DNA from: Gaiellasilicea sp046594445
GTDB taxonomy: Bacteria > Actinomycetota > Thermoleophilia > Gaiellales > Gaiellaceae
NCBI GenBank assembly: GCA_046594445.1
Contig: JBKJSM010000075.1
Coordinates: 1 to 64,000 of the forward strand
Direction of reading: 5' to 3'
DNA length: 64,000 nt
Part shown: positions 8,790 through 17,605 of the stretch, piece after piece
Position numbering within the stretch: the stretch's first letter is position 1
Layout: the number at the start of each line of letters is the position of its first letter
Translations under genes and position numbers: made by a program
Notes under the pieces: generated by a model
Told to the model about the DNA's origin: nothing
Seen by the model: only the letters and a program-made list of their open reading frames with translations
The model's database searches: none

Positions 8790-10445
8790 GTGAACGACGC
8801 TCAAGCACATTCGCGTGATGCAAACCTCGCGGTCGTCATCGGCCTGGTGTCGGCGCTCGCCGCCGCAGCCCTCGTCGCGAGCGCACCCGGCATCGTGCAG
8901 GCGTTCCAGGAACGGACGGACGCCACTCTCGTCTTCGTCGGCCTGACGCTCTTCCTCCAGCTCGCGTCCGTGGAGGTCTACGGGCGCGGGCGCACGAGCG
9001 TTGCGGGGATCGGCGCGCTCGCGCTCGGCTTCTCGGCGGGCGTCGGACCTGCGATGGCGACTCAGATCGTCGCGGCCGGCCTCGTGTACCTCCGGGAGCG
9101 CCGCAAGACGCGCCCGCACAAGGCGCTGTTCAACGCCGCCATGATCTCGCTCGCGGCAGGCGCGGGCGCGGGCGCCTACGCGCTTGTGAGCCAGCCTGGC
9201 TGGACGGGCTTCGAGCGGCTCGCCCCGGCGTTCCTCGGCGGAGCTTGCTTCTGGGCGGTCAACATTGGGCTGATCACACTCGTGATGAGCTTCGCCGAAG
9301 ACCGGAGCTTCCTGGACGTCTGGCGCGAGCGGTTCCGCTGGTTGACCGCGTACAACCTGGCGTTCGGCCCGCTCGCCCTCGCCTCCGTCGTCGCCTATGA
9401 AAAGGTCGGCGTCACCGGCGTGCTCGCCTTCACGCTTCCGCCCGCGCTGCTGCTCCTCTCCGTCCGCCAGTACCTGGAGCGGACGAAGGTCGCGGTCGAA
9501 GAGGTCCGCGAGGCGAACGCCGAACTGGCGCAGCGCAACGAAGACCTGCAGGCTCTGCTCGAGCTTGCGGGCGGCCTCGCGGCGCGAACGCACGACATTC
9601 GCGAGCTTGTCTCATACGCCGAGGAGGCCGTCGGCCGGGTTACCGGCGGGGAGGCGCGGATCGCGACCGACGCCGACGGGGCGGGCATCGAGCTGCTCGC
9701 AGGTGGCGTCAAGGTGGGCGCGCTCGCGTTCGGGATGGACGAGAACTTCGACGAGTCGCGCTGGAACCGCGTGCGCGACGCCGTGCTCCCGCAGCTCTCG
9801 ACGGCCGTCGAGAGCGCGAGCCTCGTCGACAAGGTCCGGCGGCAGCACCTGGCGACGATCGCGGCGCTCTCGCGCAGCATGGAGGCGAAGGACGACTACA
9901 CCGGCGGCCACGTCGAGCGCGTCTCGGAGCTCGCGGTCGCGCTCGCGGAGCAGCTCGGCTACAGCGGGCCGGAGCTGGACGCGGTCGAGATCGGCGCGCT
10001 GCTGCACGACATCGGCAAGATCGGGATCCCGGAGTCGATCCTGCGCAAGCCCGGCCCCCTCGACGAGCCGGAGTGGGAAGTCATGCGCAAGCACCCGCTC
10101 GTCTCCGAATACATCCTCTCGAGCGTCGACCTGCCCGAGACCGTGCTCCAGATCGCCCGCTCGAGCCACGAGCGGATCGACGGCCTCGGGTATCCCGACG
10201 GCCTCGCGGGCGACGAGATTCCGCTGCCCGCGCGGATCGTCCTCGTCGCGGACGCGCTCGACGCGCTCACGAGCACGCGTCCCTACCGCAACGGCCGCGG
10301 CTTCCATGCGGCCTTCGAGGAGATTCGCGCCCATTCGGGCACGCAGTTCTGTCCCACGGTCGTGCAAGCGCTCGCGGATCTCTACCGCGTCCGTCCGCTG
10401 CTCGTCAGCGGCGGCCTCCACCCCGTCGCGATGAGCGTCGCGTAG
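8790..10445 (+). CDS. Membrane HD-GYP domain protein (putative c-di-GMP phosphodiesterase)
   Basis: 551 aa from a GTG preceded by AAGGCGG. About six hydrophobic segments in residues 14-225 form an N-terminal membrane sensor. A coiled coil (EEVREANAELAQRNEDLQALLEL) and a degenerate GAF-like region (about 260-345) follow. The HD-GYP domain has His406-Asp407 in LLHDIGKIG and Gly467-Tyr468-Pro469 in ERIDGLGYPDG, so catalytic residues look intact. The family hydrolyses cyclic di-GMP, though many members have diverged specificity. Cotranscription with the secreted peptidase is inferred from the 15-bp gap. Confidence 0.92.
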   Translation: MNDAQAHSRDANLAVVIGLVSALAAAALVASAPGIVQAFQERTDATLVFVGLTLFLQLASVEVYGRGRTSVAGIGALALGFSAGVGPAMATQIVAAGLVYLRERRKTRPHKALFNAAMISLAAGAGAGAYALVSQPGWTGFERLAPAFLGGACFWAVNIGLITLVMSFAEDRSFLDVWRERFRWLTAYNLAFGPLALASVVAYEKVGVTGVLAFTLPPALLLLSVRQYLERTKVAVEEVREANAELAQRNEDLQALLELAGGLAARTHDIRELVSYAEEAVGRVTGGEARIATDADGAGIELLAGGVKVGALAFGMDENFDESRWNRVRDAVLPQLSTAVESASLVDKVRRQHLATIAALSRSMEAKDDYTGGHVERVSELAVALAEQLGYSGPELDAVEIGALLHDIGKIGIPESILRKPGPLDEPEWEVMRKHPLVSEYILSSVDLPETVLQIARSSHERIDGLGYPDGLAGDEIPLPARIVLVADALDALTSTRPYRNGRGFHAAFEEIRAHSGTQFCPTVVQALADLYRVRPLLVSGGLHPVAMSVA

Positions 10446-10452
10446 CGAAGAG

Positions 10453-11694
10453 CTACTCCCGGGCCGGCGCGAGGCGCGCGTCCGGAGGTACCCGCGGCTC
10501 GAGTGCGTGCAGCGCGAGCGCGGCGACGGCGAGGATGACGCAGGCGCCGATCCAGACGCCCACGGGAGACACCGCCAGGACGACCGCGCCGAGCGCGGGC
10601 CCGATCGAGAAGCCGAGCGCGTAGGAGTTCGTCAGCAGGGACAGATAGCGCCCGCGCAGGCGCTCCGGAGCGAGATCGGCGACGAGCGCGCTCTGCGTCG
10701 CCCCGTGCAGCGTCTCGGCGATCGTGAAGCCGAGCGTCATTGCGAGGAGGAGCGCGAGCGCCCGGCCACCGTCGAGCCAGAGGGCGGTCGCGACGACGAG
10801 CAGGAACGAGATCGACGCGAGCCAGGCCGATGCGGCGATCGCGCGCACACGGGAGCGGCCCGCCAGGGCGCGCGTGATCGGCAGCTGCGCGAGCGCCACC
10901 ACGATCATGTTCACGAAGAAGAGGGCGCCGATCCCCTTCTCGCTCACGCCCACCTCGTTCTTGGCGAACACCGGCAGCGTCGCGTCGAACTGGGCGTACG
11001 CTGCCGCGACGATGACGACGTTGATCGCGATCACCGCGACGAAGACCCGGTTCCGGAACACCTCCCGATAGGTCGCCGGCGGCCCTTCCTCCGCGGAGAG
11101 GCCGCGCGCGGGAGTCGGTACGGCGGTGAGGATGACCGCGTAGACGAGGAACGTGGCCGCGTCGAGCAGAAAGAGGATGGTGAAGGTGCCCGCGTCGCTG
11201 GCGGTTGCGATCAGCCCGCCCGCGACGGCGCCGACGGCCATGCCGAAGTTCTGCGTGATCCGCTGCACCGCGAACGCCGCGTCGCGCTTGCCGGCCGCAA
11301 CGACGCCGATCAGCAGCGTGGACTGGCTCGGCCAAAAGGCTGCTGTGCCTGCACCTGCCACCGTGGCGAGTACAAAGGCATGCCACGGTTCCCTGATCAG
11401 CGGAAAGAGGCCCCAGCCCACCGCCTGGAGAACGAGCGCAAGGGCGAGAATCGCCCTCGCGCCGAAACGGTCGATCGCCGCGCCGACCACCGGAGTCGCG
11501 AAGACGGTCACGACCGCCGTCAGGCCTACCGCGAGACCGGCAAGCCCGAGCGAGAGCCCGCGCACATTCGTCAGGTAGATCAGCAGGAACGGATAAACGA
11601 GCCCCGTACCGAACGAGTTCAGCAGGCCGCCGGACTGCAGCCGCCACGCGTCCCCGGACAACCCCGGCGCGAGACTGCGCAGGTATCTGCGCAC
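10453..11694 (-). CDS. MFS transporter (paralogue of 53708-54985)
   Basis: 413 aa with about 12 hydrophobic segments. It has the MFS loop 2-3 motif variant GAAIDRFGARAIL and the segment AFWPSQSTLL after the fourth helix. The GTG start shares one base with the dapA stop (TAGTG). It ends 8 bp from the convergent HD-GYP gene. The last gene of the M16-dapB-dapA string, but nothing in the sequence fixes a substrate. It is clearly homologous to the second MFS in the window (shared YLRSL start, FWPSQSTLL and GIG.LFFVN segments). Confidence 0.9.
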   Translation of the reverse strand: MRRYLRSLAPGLSGDAWRLQSGGLLNSFGTGLVYPFLLIYLTNVRGLSLGLAGLAVGLTAVVTVFATPVVGAAIDRFGARAILALALVLQAVGWGLFPLIREPWHAFVLATVAGAGTAAFWPSQSTLLIGVVAAGKRDAAFAVQRITQNFGMAVGAVAGGLIATASDAGTFTILFLLDAATFLVYAVILTAVPTPARGLSAEEGPPATYREVFRNRVFVAVIAINVVIVAAAYAQFDATLPVFAKNEVGVSEKGIGALFFVNMIVVALAQLPITRALAGRSRVRAIAASAWLASISFLLVVATALWLDGGRALALLLAMTLGFTIAETLHGATQSALVADLAPERLRGRYLSLLTNSYALGFSIGPALGAVVLAVSPVGVWIGACVILAVAALALHALEPRVPPDARLAPARE

Positions 11695-12575
11695 TAAGCC
11701 GCCGTGGGCTGGAGCAGGCCGAGGCGCGCTAGACAGTCACGCACCTGCTCTCGCTCGGCTTGGGTCGCCTCGACGAGGGGCAGCCGGTGGCCGCCGACCT
11801 CGTGGCCGAGCAAGTTGAGCGCCGCCTTGATCGCGATCGGATTGCCGACGACGCGCAGGAGCTCGATCGACGGCGCGAGCTCTCGCTCCAGCGTGCGGGC
11901 GGCCTCGTGCTCCCCCGCCTTCCAGAGGCGGATCAACTCCTTGACCTGCGGCCCGACGACGTGGGTGTGCACGCAGACACCGCCGACGCCCCCGAGCTCG
12001 AGGAACGGCAGGACGAGGTCGTCGTCTCCCGCGTAGAGGTCGAGGCCGAGCTCGACGATCCGCCGGGCCTGATCGAGGTCGTCGTTCGCCTGCTTGACGG
12101 CGCGCACGTTCTCGATCTTCGCGAGCTCGGCCATCGTCTCCGGCTCGATGTTGAGCACGACACGGGCCGGGATGTTGTAGACGACGATCGGTCTGTCCGT
12201 GACGGCGGCGACCGCCTTGAAGTGCTCGACAATGCCCCGCGGCGGCGGCTTGTTGTAGTACGGCGTCACGATCAGGAACGCGTCGACGCCGAGCTGGTGC
12301 GCCCGCTCGGTCAGGTGCACCGAGTGCTGCGTCGAATTGGTGCCGGTGCCGGCGACGACGGTGGCGCGGTCGCCGACCTCGTCGAGCGCGGCAGAGTAGA
12401 GCGCGAACCGCTCGTCGTCGGAGAGCGTCGGGGTCTCGCCTGTCGTGCCGGTAACGACCAGGCCGTCCGAGCCGTTCTCGACGAGGTGGCGCGCGAGTGC
12501 GCGAAAGGCGTCGAGGTCGACGGAGCCGTCGTCCTTGAACGGCGTCACCATCGCGGTCAGGAGCTCACCGAGCAC
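11694..12575 (-). CDS. dapA: 4-hydroxy-tetrahydrodipicolinate synthase
   Basis: 293 aa, normal length. It condenses pyruvate with aspartate semialdehyde in lysine/diaminopimelate synthesis. The pyruvate-binding Schiff-base Lys161 (RAVKQAN), Tyr134 (VVYNIPAR) and the TGTTGETPTL segment are present. GTG start (MLGELLTAMVTPF). Sits between dapB and an MFS gene on the same strand, 39 bp after dapB. Confidence 0.96.
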   Translation of the reverse strand: MLGELLTAMVTPFKDDGSVDLDAFRALARHLVENGSDGLVVTGTTGETPTLSDDERFALYSAALDEVGDRATVVAGTGTNSTQHSVHLTERAHQLGVDAFLIVTPYYNKPPPRGIVEHFKAVAAVTDRPIVVYNIPARVVLNIEPETMAELAKIENVRAVKQANDDLDQARRIVELGLDLYAGDDDLVLPFLELGGVGGVCVHTHVVGPQVKELIRLWKAGEHEAARTLERELAPSIELLRVVGNPIAIKAALNLLGHEVGGHRLPLVEATQAEREQVRDCLARLGLLQPTAA

Positions 12576-12614
12576 GCCCTGGATACTACTGGCCTTGCAG
12601 GCGCTTTCCTGCCG

Positions 12615-13223
12615 CTACAGGAGTACGTCGAGGCCGACCGTGAGGCCGGGCGGCAGCGACCGAACGCGGTCGAGCGCGAGCAGGACGCCGGGGACGAACG
12701 CCTCGCGAGAGGTCGTGTCGTGGCGGATCGTCAACGTCTGGCCCGGGCCGCCGAAGATCACCTCCTGGTGCGCGAGGAGCCCCGGCAGGCGCACCGAGTG
12801 GATCGGCGTCCCGTCCGGCAGCAGCTCCGCGGTCGCCTTGGCCGTGCCCGAGGGCGTATCGAGCTTCGTCTCGTGGTGCAGCTCGACGATCGCGGCGTCC
12901 GGCAGCAGCTTCCCGGCCTCAGCCGCGAAGCGCATCATCAAGACGGCGCCGACGGCGAAGTTCGGCGCGTAGAAGACGGCCAGGTCGTGGTCGCGTGCCA
13001 GCGCGTCGACGGCCTCCTCGTCGAACCCGCTCGTGCCGATCACGCACGGGACCCCGGCCGCGAGACAGCTGCGCACGTTCTCCACGACCGCGTCGGGTCG
13101 CGTGAAATCCACCGCTGCGTCCGCGCCCTCGGGCGAGTCCACGAGCTCGTGCCCCGCCGCGATGAGCGCCGGCTCGAGTACCGACCCGACCTTGCCGCCG
13201 CGGCCGAGCAAAAAGACCTTCAT
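12615..13223 (-). CDS. dapB: 4-hydroxy-tetrahydrodipicolinate reductase, compact form
   Basis: 202 aa against the usual 240-270. It reduces the DapA product with NAD(P)H. A nucleotide-binding loop variant, GRGGKVG at residues 7-13, and the catalytic ELHHETKLDTPSGTA segment (His116, His117, Lys120) are intact. The shortening falls within the N-terminal Rossmann domain, between the glycine loop and the VDFTRP segment. Its ATG overlaps the M16 stop by 4 bp. Function looks preserved. Confidence 0.94.
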   Translation of the reverse strand: MKVFLLGRGGKVGSVLEPALIAAGHELVDSPEGADAAVDFTRPDAVVENVRSCLAAGVPCVIGTSGFDEEAVDALARDHDLAVFYAPNFAVGAVLMMRFAAEAGKLLPDAAIVELHHETKLDTPSGTAKATAELLPDGTPIHSVRLPGLLAHQEVIFGGPGQTLTIRHDTTSREAFVPGVLLALDRVRSLPPGLTVGLDVLL

Positions 13224-14506
13224 GCGGCTGCGCGGCCGACGAGCGCCGGATTGACGCGCTGGATCGCGGCCCGGAAGCGCGCCTCGCTCGGCCCGATCCC
13301 GGCCGCCGAGAGCCGGTCGAGGCGCAACAGGTCTCCGGCGAGCGCCGCCACGTCGTCGCTCGTGACCGCGTCGATCCGGGCGATGATCTCCTCCAGCGAG
13401 AGCAGCTTCGTGTCGGTGATCACCGACTTACCGAGGCGGCTCATCCGGTTCGACGTCGATTCCATAGAGAGCAGCATCCGGCCCTTCAGGTTCTCCTTCG
13501 CCCGCTCGAGCTCACCGGGCCGGACGTTGCCGGCCGAAACGTCTCCGAGCTCACGCGCGACGATCTCGAAGCACTCGACGAGGTTCTCCTCGCGCGTGCC
13601 GACATAGAGCCCGATCTGCCCGGCGTCGGAGTACTGGGAGGCGAAGCTGTAGACGGAGTACGCCATCCCCCGCTTCTCGCGGATCTCCTGGAAGAGCCTG
13701 GACGACGCAGAGCCGCCCAGGATCGCGTCGAGGAGCGAGGCGGCGAAGCGCCGCTCGTCGCGGCGCGAGATCCCGGGCGCCCCCAGGCAGACGTGGTACT
13801 GCTCGGTGGCCTTGCGCTGGAAGCGGTAGCCTGGCGCGGGCGCGCGCCCGAACGGCTTCCGCGTCCGCCGGGTGGGCGTCTGCGTCGCGGGCAGGCGCGC
13901 GGCCAGGAGCTCGAGCAGCCGTGCGTGCTCGATGTTGCCGGCCGCGGCGACGACGATGTTGTCGTGCGCGTACGCGGCGCGGTGGTAGGTGTCCAGCGAC
14001 CGCCGCGAGACGCTCGCGATCACCTCTGCGCGGCCGATCACGGGACGGCCGAGCGGGTGCCCGCCGAAGACGGCCTCCGCGACGACGTCGTGGACGAGGT
14101 CCTGCGGGTTGTCGTCGACCATCGCGATCTCCTCAAGCACGACCTCGCGCTCCGCGTCGATGTCCACGAAGGCCGGGTCGTAGACCATGCCGACGACGAC
14201 GTCGAGCGCGTCCTCCACCCGATCGTCCGGGACGCGGGCGTAGACGAGCGTCGTCTCCCGCGAGGTGGCCGCGTTCAGCTCCCCGCCGAGCCCGTCGAAG
14301 ATCTCCGCGATCTCCTGCGCCGAGTGCGTCTTCGTCCCCTTGAACAGAAGATGCTCGATGAAGTGGGAGACGCCGGCCCGCGCATCCGTCTCGTCGCGCG
14401 ATCCGGTTCCGATCCAGAACCCGAGCGAAACCGAGCGCACGCTCGGCACGAGCTCGGAGATGACGCGCTCGCCGGTCGGGAGCGTGGAGAGGTCGTAGGT
14501 CTGCAT
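13220..14506 (-). CDS. M16 family zinc peptidase (processing-peptidase-like)
   Basis: 428 aa. Inverted zinc motif HFIEH (His48, Glu51, His52), a downstream acidic VVLEEIAM segment, and the second-half R/Y substrate motif region KRGMAYSVYSF. Related to bacterial PqqL/YmxG-type and mitochondrial processing peptidase beta subunits. In many Gram-positive genomes the homologue lies near pnp and dapA/dapB, as here. ATG start; a -10-like TAGGAT lies 10 bp upstream, so a near-leaderless transcript is plausible. Confidence 0.93.
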   Translation of the reverse strand: MQTYDLSTLPTGERVISELVPSVRSVSLGFWIGTGSRDETDARAGVSHFIEHLLFKGTKTHSAQEIAEIFDGLGGELNAATSRETTLVYARVPDDRVEDALDVVVGMVYDPAFVDIDAEREVVLEEIAMVDDNPQDLVHDVVAEAVFGGHPLGRPVIGRAEVIASVSRRSLDTYHRAAYAHDNIVVAAAGNIEHARLLELLAARLPATQTPTRRTRKPFGRAPAPGYRFQRKATEQYHVCLGAPGISRRDERRFAASLLDAILGGSASSRLFQEIREKRGMAYSVYSFASQYSDAGQIGLYVGTREENLVECFEIVARELGDVSAGNVRPGELERAKENLKGRMLLSMESTSNRMSRLGKSVITDTKLLSLEEIIARIDAVTSDDVAALAGDLLRLDRLSAAGIGPSEARFRAAIQRVNPALVGRAAA

Positions 14507-14515
14507 GCGGCCTCG

Positions 14516-14521
14516 ATCCTA
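14516..14521 (-). promoter_or_regulatory. Possible -10 element for the M16-dapB-dapA operon
   Basis: On the minus strand TAGGAT ends 10 bp before the ATG at 14506, the same geometry as the mIHF promoter. No good -35 is visible, so the assignment is weak. Confidence 0.35.
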
Positions 14522-14562
14522 CTGACGTGAAGAGGAGAGGCGGCTTACGCCGGCAGATTCGT

Positions 14563-14617
14563 CGCGCAAGATCGGAATCCGCCCAGCGGATCCCGATCGC
14601 GCAAGATCCCTAAAGGG
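14563..14617 (-). repeat. 3' stem-loop element, copy 1 (downstream of pnp)
   Basis: On the minus strand a 13-bp stem (arms at 14570-14582 and 14586-14598, with G-U pairs) is flanked by TTGCGCG on both sides and preceded by the small hairpin CCCTTTAGGG. A similar element follows queF at 52851-52913, with different but still complementary outer base pairs. Confidence 0.7.
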
Positions 14618-14641
14618 AGGGGCGGCTTACGCCGCCCCTCC
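14616..14641 (-). terminator. Terminator hairpin after pnp
   Basis: A perfect 11-bp GC-rich stem (14616-14626 with 14631-14641) and a 4-base loop, followed on the minus strand by CTTTAGGG. It starts 25 bp after the pnp stop. The poly-T tract is minimal, so it may act as an RNA-stabilising 3' end as much as an intrinsic terminator. Confidence 0.7.
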
Positions 14642-14665
14642 ACGGGTACCTCGCTTGCGGCTTTC

Positions 14666-17137
14666 CTAGTCGCGGCGCGGGCCGCGGCTGCGGCCGCGAT
14701 CGCCGTCGCGGCGCGGGCGCTCTTCCTCCGGAGGCCGCGGCGGGGCCGACTTGGCCCGCTCGATCAGCTCCTCCGGGGAGACCATCTTGCCGTCCTCGTG
14801 CTTGTTCACGAGCTTGAGCCCGATCCGGCCACGGGCCTTGTCGACCTCCTGCACGACCACGTCGACGACGTCGCCGCGCGCCATCACGTCCTCGATGTGC
14901 GCCACCCGGCCCGGACCCACGTTCGAGACGTGAAGCAGGCCATCGGTGCCCTTCTTCAACTCGACGAAAGCGCCGAACTGCGTCGTCTTCACGACCTTGC
15001 CGGTGTAGGTGTCCCCCACCTCGGCCTCCTTGGTCAGCGCCGCGATCGCCGAGATCGCCGCATCGCCCTTGGTGCCCTCGGTCGCGTAGACGAGGATCGT
15101 GCCGTCCTCCTCGATGTCGATCTGCACGTCGTACTCGGACTCGAGCGAACGGATCGTCTCGCCGCCCTTGCCGATCACCATCCCGATGAAGTCCGGGTTG
15201 ATCTGGATCGACTGGATCCGCGGCGCGTGCTCGGCCAGGGCCTCGCGCGGCTCGCCGATCGTCTCGAGCATCACGTCGAGGATCGAGTTCCTCGCCCGCT
15301 TCGCCTGCTCGAGCGCGCCCCGCATGATCTCCTGCGTGACGCCGGTGATCTTGATGTCCATCTGCAGCGCGGTGATCCCGTCCCGGGTGCCGGCGACCTT
15401 GAAGTCCATGTCGCCCAGGTGGTCCTCCGCACCCTGGATGTCGGTCAGGATGACGTAGTCATCGCCCTCCTTGACGAGGCCCATCGCGATCCCGGAGACC
15501 GGCGACTTGATCGGCACGCCGGCGTCCATCAGGGCGAGCGTCGAGCCGCAGACCGACCCCATCGACGAGGAGCCGTTCGACTCCAGCGTCTCCGAGACGA
15601 TCCGGATCGTGTACGGGAAGTCCTCCACCGAGGGGAGGATCGCCTCCAGCGATCGCTGCGCCAGAGCGCCGTGACCGATGTCACGCCGCTTCGGGCCTCG
15701 CATGAAGCCCGTCTCCCCGACCGAGTACGGCGGGAAGTTGTAGTGGTGCATGAAGCGGCGGTCGGTCTCCAGCGAAAGGTCGTCGATCCGCTGGCCTTCC
15801 TTCGCCGTGCCGAGCGTCAGCAGGCTCAGCACCTGCGTCTGCCCACGCTGGAAGAGACCCGTGCCGTGCGCGCGCGGACTGACCGTCACCTCGCACTCGA
15901 TCGGCCTGATCTCCTCGGCGCCGCGGCCGTCGGGACGCCGCTTGTCGATCGCGATCTTCTTGCGGACGAGGTCCTTGTAGATCGCCTCGGCGGCCTTTTT
16001 GACATAGCCCTTCGTGAGCGAGTCCTTGACCGTCGGGCCTTCGCCGTCGACCGTCGCCGGCCCGACCGGGAACGGCAGCTCGGTCGTGTCGACGATCTTG
16101 TCGAAGAGCAGGTGCCGCTTGGCGGACTTGAGCTCCTTCGAGTCGTCCTCCGCGTCGGTGAGCGCCCGCAAGTCCGACTCGAACTGCTCGCGCACCGGGG
16201 CCTCGACCGCGGCGAGCCGATGCTTCTCGAGCAGCATCGCGAGGCTCGCCCTGACCTGTACTTGGCGCTGGATGTCCTCGTCGTTCGAGTCCATCGAGAG
16301 CTCGGGGGCGAGCTCTGAGAGGAGCTCGGACTCGATCGAGGCGGCCTCGCGGAGGCCGTCCCGCTGGATCCGCTCCCAGATCGAGTGCCCGTGCGAGCCT
16401 TCGATCTCTGCCGTTAGCTCCAGGTCGAGCCACTTGGCCTTGCCCGACTGGCGGCGCAGATCCTCCTGCGCCTCACAGAGCTTCTTGATCTCCTCGTGGG
16501 CGAGCGCGAGCGCCTCGAGGAGCACGTCTTCGGGCACCTCGTCGGCGCCGGCTTCGACCATCGTCAGGCCGTCCTTGGTGCCGACGACAATCAGGTCGAG
16601 GGAGGTCTCCTCGAAGTTCTGCTCGTGGGTCGGGTTGAGGACGAACTCGCCGTCGATCCGACCGACGCGCACCGCGCCGACGGGGCCGAAGAACGGCAGC
16701 GGCGAGAGCATCAGCGCCGCCGAGGCGCCGTTGATGCAGAGGATGTCGTGCGGCGTCACGAGGTCAGCCGACAGGACGGTGCAGATCACCTGCACCTCGT
16801 TGCGGAATCCCTTCGGCCAGAGCGGCCGGATCGGGCGGTCGATCATCCGGGCGGTCAGGGTTGCGCGCTCGGTGGCGCGCCCCTCACGCTTGAAGAACCC
16901 GCCGGGGATCTTGCCGGCCGCGTAGGCCCGCTCCTCGACGTCGATCGTGAGCGGGAAGAAATCCGCGCCTTCGCGCGCCTCCGCCCGTCCTACCGCCGTC
17001 GCCAGCACCATCGTGTCGCCGGAGCGCATGACAACCGCGCCGTCCGCCTGCTTGGCGAGCTTTCCGGTCTCGAACGTGATCTCTTTGCCGCCGATCTCGA
17101 CGGATACCGAGGCTGTCTGCCCCATGACGGTACTCAT
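14666..17137 (-). CDS. pnp: Polyribonucleotide nucleotidyltransferase (PNPase)
   Basis: 823 aa phosphorolytic 3'-5' exoribonuclease. Two RNase PH domains; the active second core includes GTGLFQRGQTQVL, FPPYSVGETGFMRGPKRR and SETLESNGSSSMGSVCG. They are followed by a KH domain (IGKGGETIRSLESEY), an S1 domain (GDTYTGKVVKTTQFGAFVEL) and an Arg-rich tail (RPRRDGDRGRSRGPRRD). ATG at 17137 after AGGCAAGGAT. Follows rpsO with a 103-bp spacer holding a long stem-loop; the Arg-rich tail is typical of actinobacterial PNPases. Confidence 0.97.
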   Translation of the reverse strand: MSTVMGQTASVSVEIGGKEITFETGKLAKQADGAVVMRSGDTMVLATAVGRAEAREGADFFPLTIDVEERAYAAGKIPGGFFKREGRATERATLTARMIDRPIRPLWPKGFRNEVQVICTVLSADLVTPHDILCINGASAALMLSPLPFFGPVGAVRVGRIDGEFVLNPTHEQNFEETSLDLIVVGTKDGLTMVEAGADEVPEDVLLEALALAHEEIKKLCEAQEDLRRQSGKAKWLDLELTAEIEGSHGHSIWERIQRDGLREAASIESELLSELAPELSMDSNDEDIQRQVQVRASLAMLLEKHRLAAVEAPVREQFESDLRALTDAEDDSKELKSAKRHLLFDKIVDTTELPFPVGPATVDGEGPTVKDSLTKGYVKKAAEAIYKDLVRKKIAIDKRRPDGRGAEEIRPIECEVTVSPRAHGTGLFQRGQTQVLSLLTLGTAKEGQRIDDLSLETDRRFMHHYNFPPYSVGETGFMRGPKRRDIGHGALAQRSLEAILPSVEDFPYTIRIVSETLESNGSSSMGSVCGSTLALMDAGVPIKSPVSGIAMGLVKEGDDYVILTDIQGAEDHLGDMDFKVAGTRDGITALQMDIKITGVTQEIMRGALEQAKRARNSILDVMLETIGEPREALAEHAPRIQSIQINPDFIGMVIGKGGETIRSLESEYDVQIDIEEDGTILVYATEGTKGDAAISAIAALTKEAEVGDTYTGKVVKTTQFGAFVELKKGTDGLLHVSNVGPGRVAHIEDVMARGDVVDVVVQEVDKARGRIGLKLVNKHEDGKMVSPEELIERAKSAPPRPPEEERPRRDGDRGRSRGPRRD

Positions 17138-17162
17138 ATCCTTGCCTCCACTTTGCTTGGTG

Positions 17163-17230
17163 GAGAGTGGAAGTTTGGATCAACCCACTCTGCTGATTCA
17201 ACACAGGGGCTCATCCAAGCTTCCACCCTC
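17163..17230 (-). promoter_or_regulatory. rpsO-pnp intergenic stem-loop (putative pnp autoregulation/RNase III site)
   Basis: On the minus-strand transcript the 18-nt arms at 17213-17230 and 17163-17180 pair at 17 of 18 positions, including one G-U. They enclose a 32-nt loop and end about 26 nt before the pnp start codon. In E. coli and Streptomyces the equivalent spacer forms a duplex cut by RNase III in PNPase control; assigning that role here is inference. Confidence 0.75.
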
Positions 17231-17240
17231 CCAGGGAGAG

Positions 17241-17510
17241 CTAGCGCCTGAGGCCTAGCTCCTTGATGAGAGCGCGATAGCCCTCGAGGTCGTGCTTTTG
17301 CATGTACGTCAGGAACCGCCGCCGCCGGCCGACGAGCTTCAGCAGCCCGCGCCGCGAGTAATGGTCCTTCGGGTGCGTCCGCAGGTGTTCGGTGAGGTCG
17401 TTGACGCGCCTCGTCAGCATCGCGATCTGCACCTCCGGGGAACCGGTATCGGTCCCGTTCCGGCCGTGCTGGTCGATCAGCTCCTGCTTGACTTCCTTGG
17501 TGAGGGCCAT
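17241..17510 (-). CDS. rpsO: 30S ribosomal protein S15
   Basis: 89 aa, normal length. Typical S15 features: TGSPEVQIAMLTRRVNDLTEHL, the HPKDHYSRRGLLKLVGRRRRFL core and the LIKELGLRR end. Strong ribosome site AAGGAGG before the ATG. First gene of rpsO-pnp. Confidence 0.98.
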   Translation of the reverse strand: MALTKEVKQELIDQHGRNGTDTGSPEVQIAMLTRRVNDLTEHLRTHPKDHYSRRGLLKLVGRRRRFLTYMQKHDLEGYRALIKELGLRR

Positions 17511-17591
17511 GCGGCCTCCTTCTGTCTAGGTCTCCGGAGTCCCCGCGCGGCGTGAAGGAAGACACGTCCGGCCGAGATCTCGGTCGCGCAC

Positions 17592-17598
17592 TAGTGTA
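17592..17598. promoter_or_regulatory. Overlapping back-to-back -10 elements (rpsO and ggt)
   Basis: The 7-bp TAGTGTA reads TAGTGT on the plus strand (17592-17597, 8 bp before the ggt ATG, so leaderless) and TACACT on the minus strand (17593-17598, giving rpsO a leader of about 75 nt). Convincing -35 hexamers are lacking on both strands. Confidence 0.4.
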
Positions 17599-17605
17599 GC
17601 GACGG

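Noticed and set aside
7299..9593. 764-codon open frame on the minus strand
   Set aside because: Arg/Gly-rich antisense shadow of the S8 peptidase and HD-GYP genes, which carry intact catalytic motifs on the plus strand.
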